From a bacterium UBP1_UBA4783 (lineage in GTDB: Bacteria; Krumholzibacteriota; Krumholzibacteriia; Krumholzibacteriales; Krumholzibacteriaceae), in the NCBI GenBank assembly GCA_002403075.1, contig DHHB01000057.1, positions 3,620-15,536 on the forward strand: a stretch of 11,917 nucleotides of DNA. The letters are read 5' to 3'. Position 1 is the stretch's first letter, and the number at the start of each line of letters is the position of its first letter. This document shows positions 1 to 4,964 of this stretch, in pieces. The translations under genes were made by a program, and so were the position numbers. Under the pieces are notes generated by a model. It saw only the letters and a list, made by a program, of their open reading frames with translations. It was not told where the DNA came from and searched no databases.

Positions 1-38
1 GACGGTTCGGCCTAACGCAAGTATTCACAAGTCATTAT

Positions 39-71
39 GCGGCCCTGCCGGTGCGGGGCCGCTTTCTTTTT
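39..71 (+). terminator. Rho-independent terminator of an upstream gene
   Basis: A GC-rich hairpin has left arm 39-48 and right arm 53-62: ten pairs including one T-G wobble (46/55), with a four-base CGGT loop. It is followed by TTTCTTTTT at 63-71. This is a classic intrinsic terminator for plus-strand transcription entering the window. The first reading frame at the left edge hits TAA at 13-15, so an unseen upstream gene may end there, 23 nt before the hairpin; only four codons are visible, so that gene is not annotated. Confidence 0.8.
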
Positions 72-150
72 GTCACGGTTCTTGCATGAGTCTCGTCCGG
101 CGAACGACAGCGCGGGAACGGACGGTTCCCCGCACCGGGAGGATTGCATT

Positions 151-648
151 ATGCGACGCGCATACGGCGTTTTTCCCCGGCATCCGCGCCGGCACGCGGC
201 CCGGAGATCGATCCTGCGCCGCCTCGGCGACGCCGGATTCACCCTGCTCGAGCTCTTTATCGTGATCGAGATCATAGGATTTCTCGCGACGATCGTCATG
301 TCGAACTACATCCGCTCCAAAAAGGCGGCGGAAGTCGCGGTCGTCGTGCAGAACATACGGAACGTTCAGATCGCGCTGACCTCGTACTACGTCATGGAGA
401 ACGCGTATCCCGCGACCCTCAATAAGATCTGGCTCGATTTCTACCATGGCCGGGTCGTCGAGGATCTCGACTACTGCACGAACGGCACGGGCGAGGGCGA
501 TTGGAACTTCTTCGTGAGCAACGATCCCGACATCCGCTTCAACGGTCCGAGCGCGGACCAATACGCGGTAAAGAGCAAGAAGAACCTTCTTCCGTACGCT
601 CTGTACATCTACGGGGACGCGGCGACGGCCGCGAGGATTATCCACTGA
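151..648 (+). CDS. Type IV pilin-like (pseudopilin) protein
   Basis: This encodes a 165-residue prepilin-like protein. A basic leader of 29 residues ends in Gly29. The processing site is followed by Phe30 (+1) and Glu34 (+5), then a long hydrophobic helix, which is the type III signal cut and N-methylated by a PilD-type prepilin peptidase. Downstream, the SYYVMENAYPATL segment matches the usual end of the pilin N-terminal helix, where major pilins and GspG-type pseudopilins carry a YP motif. The C-terminal region has a single Cys (in DYCTN), so no internal disulfide loop. The start at 151 is chosen because GGGAGGA at 138-144 sits just upstream; an in-frame ATG at 37 lies inside the terminator hairpin and lacks a Shine-Dalgarno site. 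The helix is odd in having Glu at +11, where Ala is common. The gene is bounded by terminators on both sides, with no secretion or pilus assembly genes nearby, so it could be a major pilin, a minor pilin or a secretion pseudopilin. Confidence 0.85.
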   Translation: MRRAYGVFPRHPRRHAARRSILRRLGDAGFTLLELFIVIEIIGFLATIVMSNYIRSKKAAEVAVVVQNIRNVQIALTSYYVMENAYPATLNKIWLDFYHGRVVEDLDYCTNGTGEGDWNFFVSNDPDIRFNGPSADQYAVKSKKNLLPYALYIYGDAATAARIIH

Positions 649-673
649 CGAGCGGCGCGAGCGACGAGCGCGG

Positions 674-710
674 CCGGCGGGAGCCCGAGAGGCTCCCGCC
701 GGTTTTTTTT
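674..710 (+). terminator. Rho-independent terminator after the pilin gene
   Basis: A perfect 12-base-pair stem (674-685 with 691-702) has a five-base CGAGA loop and is followed by eight T residues (703-710). It starts 26 nt after the pilin stop codon, so the pilin is its own transcription unit. The rest of 649-810 holds only the candidate promoter and ribosome binding site for the next gene. Confidence 0.93.
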
Positions 711-734
711 CGCCTCTTCCCGACCGGTTCCCGC

Positions 735-763
735 TTGAGCGCCGCGGCGCGCTGGTGTAGCGT
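735..763 (+). promoter_or_regulatory. Possible sigma-70-type promoter for the dipeptidase gene
   Basis: TTGAGC (735-740) and TAGCGT (758-763) are separated by 17 nt. The -35 half is a fair match and the -10 half is weak (T, A and final T only), as is common in GC-rich genomes. A promoter is needed here because the strong terminator just upstream isolates the dipeptidase gene. The start point would lie near 770, leaving room for the ATG at 811. Confidence 0.35.
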
Positions 764-810
764 GGTTCGCGCGCGGAGCGCGGACCCGCCGCGCGGAGGG
801 AGAGGACGGC

Positions 811-2001
811 ATGGGAACAGGGACGATCGTCGCGGCGCTCATCGCGGCAATGATGCCGCCTGCGGCGGGAACTGCCGGGAGGATCGGCATGGAAAACGTC
901 ATGAAGCTCCACCGCGGAGCGCTCGTGTTCGACGCCCACTGCGACACGGCGATGCGGCTCGTCGGCGAGGATCCGATCGATCTCGGCGAGCGTTCGACCG
1001 ACGGACACATCGACCTTCCCCGGGCGCTCGAGGGCGGGCTCGGCGCTCAGATCTTCGCCGTCTGGGTCTCTCCGCAGATGCCGGAAACCCTCTACGCGCG
1101 GCGCGCCGGAGCGATGATCGACGCCCTCCACGAGCAGGCGCGGCTGCATGCGGACCGCATGGAGATCGCTCTCGACGGACGCGACGTGAAACGGATCGCG
1201 AAGCGGGGAAAGCTCGCCTCGATCGTCGGCATCGAGGGCGGGCACGTCGTCGGCGACGATCCGGCCGCGCTTCTCGGCTTCTACGAGCGCGGCGTGCGGT
1301 GCGTGACGCTGACGTGGATGAACACGAACAAATTCGCCGATTCCTCGGACGACACGACGCTGTGGCACGGGCTCAACGACCGCGGCCGAGAGATCGTGCG
1401 CGAGATGGACCGGCTCGGCATGATCGTCGACTGCGCGCACGTCTCCGAAGAGACGCTCCGCGACGTGCTCGCCGTGACGAAGCGCCCCGTCATCGTGTCC
1501 CACTCGTGCATGCGCGCCCTCTGCGACATCCCCCGGAACGTGAGCGACGACGCGCTCCGGGCCGTCGCCGCGAACGGCGGCGTCGTCTGCGTCAATTTCT
1601 TCGCCGGCTTTCTCGACAAGGGGTACTACGACCGCGTGAGCGTGCTCTGGAAGAAATACCGCGAGCTCGCGCGCGAGCTCGCGCCGGAGCACGACGGGAA
1701 CTACGAACGAGCGTGGCGAGCGGTGGCGCCGGAGCTCGAGAGGGAAACCGCCGCGATACCGCCGGTGCCCCTCTCGCGCCTCGTCGATCATATCGACCAC
1801 GCGGTCAGAGTCGCGGGAGTCGATCACGTGGGGCTCGGATCGGATTTCGACGGCATCTCGACGCCCCCCGCCGGACTCGAGGACGTTTCGAAGCTCCCGG
1901 CGGTCACCGAGGAGCTCGCGAAGCGCGGCAACGCGAAACGAGACATCGAGAAGATACTCGGCGGCAACCTTCTGCGCGTCGTCGAGAAGGCGATGCGCTG
2001 A
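811..2001 (+). CDS. Membrane dipeptidase, peptidase family M19
   Basis: This encodes a 396-residue zinc dipeptidase of the renal-dipeptidase (M19) family, TIM-barrel hydrolases that cut dipeptides, including D-amino-acid-containing ones. The metal site is complete: His43 and Asp45 in FDAHCDT, bridging Glu142 in GIEGGH, His210 in CAHVS, His231 in SHS, and Asp345 in GSDFDG. The spacing from Glu142 to the two histidines (68 and 21 residues) is close to the mammalian enzyme. The segment before Asp345 is longer than usual, with a charged helical stretch around residues 275-315. Two starts are plausible. ATG 811 follows AGAGGA at 801-806 and adds a 26-residue hydrophobic but uncharged N-terminus that is a poor signal peptide. 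ATG 889 follows a very good GGGAGGA at 877-883 and gives a protein beginning MENVMKLHRG, typical of cytoplasmic members. The longer form is given here. Its substrate is unknown; peptide scavenging or peptidoglycan turnover are possible. Confidence 0.92.
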   Translation: MGTGTIVAALIAAMMPPAAGTAGRIGMENVMKLHRGALVFDAHCDTAMRLVGEDPIDLGERSTDGHIDLPRALEGGLGAQIFAVWVSPQMPETLYARRAGAMIDALHEQARLHADRMEIALDGRDVKRIAKRGKLASIVGIEGGHVVGDDPAALLGFYERGVRCVTLTWMNTNKFADSSDDTTLWHGLNDRGREIVREMDRLGMIVDCAHVSEETLRDVLAVTKRPVIVSHSCMRALCDIPRNVSDDALRAVAANGGVVCVNFFAGFLDKGYYDRVSVLWKKYRELARELAPEHDGNYERAWRAVAPELERETAAIPPVPLSRLVDHIDHAVRVAGVDHVGLGSDFDGISTPPAGLEDVSKLPAVTEELAKRGNAKRDIEKILGGNLLRVVEKAMR

Positions 2002-2029
2002 CGCGCCGCGCCGCCGCGAACGGCACCCG

Positions 2030-4531
2030 TCAGAACGCCGAGAGCGTCTCGTCGAACGCCGATTCGCCTCTTCCCGCGAGCAGCTTCCCGAGCGTCCGCG
2101 CGACGCCGACGGGGCCGTCGCCGAGGTCGAAGCTCCCGAAGAACCCCGGAAACGCCTTGAAATAGACCGTGCGGTAATCGCGCTCTATCCCCGCGCGCCT
2201 CGCGGCGTCTGCGACGGCGGCCGAAACGCCTCCGAGCTCGTCGACGAGCCGCAGCTCGAGCGCCTGGGTGCCGAGATACACGCGCCCGCCGCCTATCTCC
2301 TTCACGCGCTCGGGCGTCAGGCCCCGCGCGGCGGCGACGCTTTCGACGAAGAGATCGTACAGCCCCTCGATGTGGGCGTCGAGCAGATCTCGCTCCTCGC
2401 CGGTCATGCGGCGGCTCCACGAGAGGGCGTCCGCGTGCTCGCCCCGCTTGTAGGTTTCGTTGGTGACGCCGATCTTTTCGTAGAGCCGCTCGATCACCGG
2501 CTTGAACCAGACGACGCCGATGCTCCCCGTGATCGTGAAGGGATCGGCGAAGATCCGGTCGCCGTACATCGCGATCCAGTATCCGCCCGAGCCCGCGACG
2601 CTCCCCATCGAGACGACGACCGGGAGCTTGTCCTCCGTTTGTATCCGGCGGATCTCCTCGAGGATCTCGTCGCTCGCGAGAGCCGAGCCGCCGCCGCTGT
2701 CGACGCGGAGCACGATCGCCCGCACGCCGGGATGCTTCGCCGCCGCCTTGAGCTGCCGGACGACCGTCGCCGATCCCATCGTGCGCGATCCGTTCAGGGG
2801 GCTGCGGCCGCTCTTGCCCGGTTCGATGCCTCCGTACGCGCCGACGATCGCGACGGCGGGCGCCGGACGCCAGCGCTCGGTGCAGTAGATCCGCGCTCCG
2901 ATGCGGGAGGTCTCGAGCCGCTCGGGGCGCCTCGCCGAGACGAGCCTGCCGAGCTCCGTTTTCGCGTCGCGTTCCCAGCCCACGGCGTCGATGAGACCCG
3001 CGGCGACGAGCTCTTCCGGACGGAAGACCCTGCCGTCGGCGAGCTCCGTCACTTTTTCCACGGCGAGCCCGCGTCCCTCGGCGATCCCCTCGACGAGGAG
3101 CCGGTAGCTCTCGTCGACGAGCGAGCGGATCTCCTCGGCCTGCGCGGCGGTCGTCGTGTCGGTGTAGAGGGTGTGGAAGGTCGATTTGTATTCGCCGGCC
3201 GTGTCGTAGTCGAAATCGACGCCGAGCTTGCCGAAGAGCCGCTTCATGCGGTTGAGCTCGAACGAAACGCCGATGAGCCCCACCGTGCTCGTGCGCGGCG
3301 CGACGATCCGGTGCGCGGCGGAGGCGAGGTAGAGCTCCTCCGACGAGCCTCCCTCGCCGAGGTGGGCGACGACGGGTTTCCCCGCCTCACGCACGGCGAG
3401 GACCGCCCGTCGTATCTCCGAGAGGTTGCCGCTCACCGGTCCGATGAATCCCCCGCGGAGGGGCCCTATCGTGAGGAGAAGCCCCTTCACGTCCTCGTCC
3501 GAGCGGACGCTTTCGAGCTCGCGAAGGAGGGCGTGGAGATCCTTCGAGCCTCCCCTGAGCGCGAAGCCTCCTCCCTCGTCGAGATAGTCTCCGTCGATCG
3601 AGATCTCGGCGTATCGCTTCGGCTGGGCGAACGATTCCCTCGCGTGGGCTCGGGCGCTTTCGTAGCCGAGGCTCCAACGGCCGTGGTCGAGATCGCCGTC
3701 CGCCGCCGCGCGCCCCTGCGCGCGCAGCCGGGCGGAGCCGAGGCTCACCGCGATCCCGGCCGTGTACTCCTCGTAGGGATCCGAACCGGCCCAAGCGAAG
3801 TCGCGCCGGTACGAGCCGAAGATCTCCACGCCTTCGAGCGCCCTCATCCTGCCGCCGAAGAGCCAGCCGGGCCTTCTTTTGTCCCACACTTCGGCCTGCG
3901 CCGAGAGGGTGAGGCGCTCCTCGACCGGCCGCAGCGAGACGCCTCCGATAAAGGATTGCCCGAGCGCTTTCACGGGGCCGCGGAAGGGATCGAGGGCTTC
4001 GCCGTCCGAAAAGGACGGCTCGTTCACGTTCTTCCACACGCCGGCGACCGACATCGAGCGGCTCGGCCGGATCGTGAGCCCGAGGTCGATCGTGAAAGGC
4101 GAGCGGTTCGCGAACGGCATGTCCGTATGGTGCCACTTGAACGAGGCGCCGAAGCTCGCCGCGCGCGAGAGTTTCGCCGCGACGCCGGCGAGATACGTGT
4201 TCGAGACGAACGATCCGCCGTTCGCGCTCGTCAATCCGAGGGCGAAGCCGTTCCACGCCGTAGCCGCGTTCACCTCGGCGATGCGATCGTACAGGTAGGT
4301 GCCCTGAAGCAGCGACGTGGCGTAGCGCTTCCACGCGAGCCCGGCCGGATTCACATAGACCGCCGACGCGTCGTCGGCGTCGGCGACGAAGCGGTTCGCC
4401 TCGAGCTCGCTTCGAAGCAAAGGCGAGAGCGGTTCCGCGGCGTTCGGCGTCTGAGCGCAAACGGCGGCCGCGAAGACCGCCTGCCCGAGCGCGATGATGA
4501 TTCCGATGGCGAAAAAGCGTCTCACCTGCAC
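2030..4531 (-). CDS. sppA: SppA-type S49 signal peptide peptidase with N-terminal outer-membrane barrel-like domain
   Basis: This encodes an 833-residue protein. Residues 1-26 are a signal peptide (RR, hydrophobic core, VCA before Gln27). Residues about 50-290 begin with DDASAVYVNPAGLAW, the N-terminal signature of PorV/FadL-like outer-membrane proteins, and continue as alternating amphipathic strands. The first S49 repeat starts near 307 and carries the general-base Lys449 (EYKST). The second starts near 558 and carries RVDSGGGS and nucleophile Ser648 (GSGGYW). The Lys-Ser spacing of 199 matches E. coli SppA (K209/S409), so the protease should be active. SppA degrades cleaved signal peptides and membrane proteins. 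E. coli SppA is about 618 residues with an N-terminal membrane helix; here a signal peptide plus barrel-like domain replaces the anchor, pointing to an outer-membrane location. The start is GTG at 4531, preceded by a strong AAGGAGG six bases upstream. It converges with the dipeptidase gene and has no other operon partner. Confidence 0.9.
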   Translation of the reverse strand: MQVRRFFAIGIIIALGQAVFAAAVCAQTPNAAEPLSPLLRSELEANRFVADADDASAVYVNPAGLAWKRYATSLLQGTYLYDRIAEVNAATAWNGFALGLTSANGGSFVSNTYLAGVAAKLSRAASFGASFKWHHTDMPFANRSPFTIDLGLTIRPSRSMSVAGVWKNVNEPSFSDGEALDPFRGPVKALGQSFIGGVSLRPVEERLTLSAQAEVWDKRRPGWLFGGRMRALEGVEIFGSYRRDFAWAGSDPYEEYTAGIAVSLGSARLRAQGRAAADGDLDHGRWSLGYESARAHARESFAQPKRYAEISIDGDYLDEGGGFALRGGSKDLHALLRELESVRSDEDVKGLLLTIGPLRGGFIGPVSGNLSEIRRAVLAVREAGKPVVAHLGEGGSSEELYLASAAHRIVAPRTSTVGLIGVSFELNRMKRLFGKLGVDFDYDTAGEYKSTFHTLYTDTTTAAQAEEIRSLVDESYRLLVEGIAEGRGLAVEKVTELADGRVFRPEELVAAGLIDAVGWERDAKTELGRLVSARRPERLETSRIGARIYCTERWRPAPAVAIVGAYGGIEPGKSGRSPLNGSRTMGSATVVRQLKAAAKHPGVRAIVLRVDSGGGSALASDEILEEIRRIQTEDKLPVVVSMGSVAGSGGYWIAMYGDRIFADPFTITGSIGVVWFKPVIERLYEKIGVTNETYKRGEHADALSWSRRMTGEERDLLDAHIEGLYDLFVESVAAARGLTPERVKEIGGGRVYLGTQALELRLVDELGGVSAAVADAARRAGIERDYRTVYFKAFPGFFGSFDLGDGPVGVARTLGKLLAGRGESAFDETLSAF

Positions 4532-4537
4532 GATGCG

Positions 4538-4544
4538 CCTCCTT
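4538..4544 (-). promoter_or_regulatory. Ribosome binding site fixing the GTG start of sppA
   Basis: On the minus strand, AAGGAGG is followed by a six-base spacer and then GTG at 4531-4529. There is no in-frame ATG at this spacing, and the GTG opens directly into a basic and hydrophobic signal peptide, so the site decides the start codon. Confidence 0.8.
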
Positions 4545-4608
4545 GAACAATGAATCGTCGCCGCCGGTTGTCTTCGACCGCATTCGGCGATCCGCCGGCG
4601 CGCGGCGA

Positions 4609-4617
4609 AGTATATCA
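4609..4617 (-). promoter_or_regulatory. Possible extended -10 promoter for sppA
   Basis: Read on the minus strand this is TGATATACT: a TGn extension followed by TATACT, five of six matches to the sigma-70 -10 box. No convincing -35 box lies 17-18 bases upstream, which fits an extended -10 promoter. The implied leader before the GTG at 4531 is about 70 nt. Confidence 0.4.
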
Positions 4618-4683
4618 GCGTTCCAGGGATTTCGCCTAGCGGGAGTGCCCGTTTTCGCTCCTACGAAAGGGGGCTCGGAATCG

Positions 4684-4713
4684 TTTCCACATCATAAAGC
4701 GAATCGCTATATT
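4684..4713 (+). promoter_or_regulatory. Possible promoter overlapped by an inverted repeat
   Basis: TTTCCA (4684-4689) and TATATT (4708-4713) have an 18-base spacer, matching four and five of six sigma-70 positions. The imperfect inverted repeat 4693-4716 (CATAA AGCGA, one base, TCGCT, a three-base bulge ATA, TTATG) covers the spacer and the -10 box, so it could be an operator. Transcription from here would give the receptor gene a leader of about 245 nt. Chance matches are likely in AT-rich DNA. Confidence 0.28.
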
Positions 4714-4728
4714 ATGAAGGAGACGTTC

Positions 4729-4755
4729 GTAATACGATGTAATATGAATTATTAC
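4729..4755. repeat. GTAATA direct and inverted repeat cluster
   Basis: GTAATA occurs at 4729-4734 and 4739-4744, and its reverse complement TATTAC at 4750-4755. The second and third copies form a 6+5+6 inverted repeat; the first two are in tandem ten bases apart, one helical turn. In a GC-rich genome, three copies of an AT-only-plus-G hexamer within 27 bases suggest a protein-binding site. The regulator is unknown. Confidence 0.4.
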
Positions 4756-4872
4756 AAAGAGTTGCGTCTTGGCGGCGGACCGTTCTCTCCCAGGGGACGA
4801 GTAGATTCTCCATGAACGAATCGACGGAAAGGTGCGTTTGCACAACTACCATAATATAAAGGAAATAGCCTA

Positions 4873-4910
4873 TTGACCCGAGCCCCGGAATATGAGAGAA
4901 TAATGGGGCT
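4873..4910 (+). promoter_or_regulatory. Possible promoter of the TonB-receptor operon with overlapping inverted repeat
   Basis: TTGACC (4873-4878, five of six matches to the -35 box) is followed by AATAAT (4899-4904, five of six to the -10 box), but the 20-base spacer is longer than ideal. AGCCCC (4881-4886) and GGGGCT (4905-4910) form an inverted repeat that encloses the spacer and the -10 box, so a repressor or transcript structure could act here. The leader to ATG 4965 would be about 55 nt. Confidence 0.35.
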
Positions 4911-4964
4911 GTAAAATGCTGTGTACGGGCTGTCGTCAAACGTTTACAGAACGGATGGGAGGGC

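Larger units (their letters stand above)
4532..4964. other. Gene-less divergent control region, AT-rich
   Basis: These 433 bases lie between sppA (leftward) and the TonB-receptor operon (rightward). The part from about 4680 to 4955 is visibly AT-richer than the surrounding coding DNA. No open frame here has both a ribosome binding site and protein-like composition. A 33-codon frame at 4714-4815 was considered and rejected. The region holds candidate promoters for both directions, an imperfect inverted repeat at 4693-4716, a GTAATA repeat cluster at 4729-4755, a short AGCCCC/GGGGCT inverted repeat at 4881-4910 and an AAACGTTT palindrome at 4938-4945. No cobalamin-riboswitch core or other riboswitch that I can recognise is present. 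Confidence 0.7.

Noticed and set aside
73..1827. Long antisense open frame (584 codons) across the pilin and dipeptidase genes
   Set aside because: Its product is rich in Arg, Asp and His in a low-complexity pattern typical of the complement of GC-rich genes, it crosses two terminators, and both sense-strand genes have clear family motifs.
1998..2033. Possible bidirectional terminator between the convergent dipeptidase and sppA genes
   Set aside because: Only a six-base CTGACG/CGTCAG inverted repeat is present, built largely from the two stop codons, with a long GC-rich loop and no T tract on either strand.
2372..4546. Long plus-strand open frame (724 codons) opposite sppA
   Set aside because: Its composition is Arg/Asp/Glu/Pro-rich with no domain-like sequence, and it is fully covered by the S49 protease reading frame with an intact catalytic dyad.
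4739..4755. GTAATA/TATTAC hairpin as a terminator
   Set aside because: The stem is six mostly A-T pairs with no following T run and no gene ends just upstream, so a binding site is the better reading.
4714..4815. Small open frame of 33 codons in the control region
   Set aside because: The ATG lies within the imperfect inverted repeat, no Shine-Dalgarno site precedes it and the peptide shows no recognisable feature. A leader peptide cannot be fully excluded but has no positive support.
4780..4964. Riboswitch (for example cobalamin type) before the TonB receptor
   Set aside because: I looked for the conserved B12-box and other familiar riboswitch cores and found none. A covariance-model scan would settle it.
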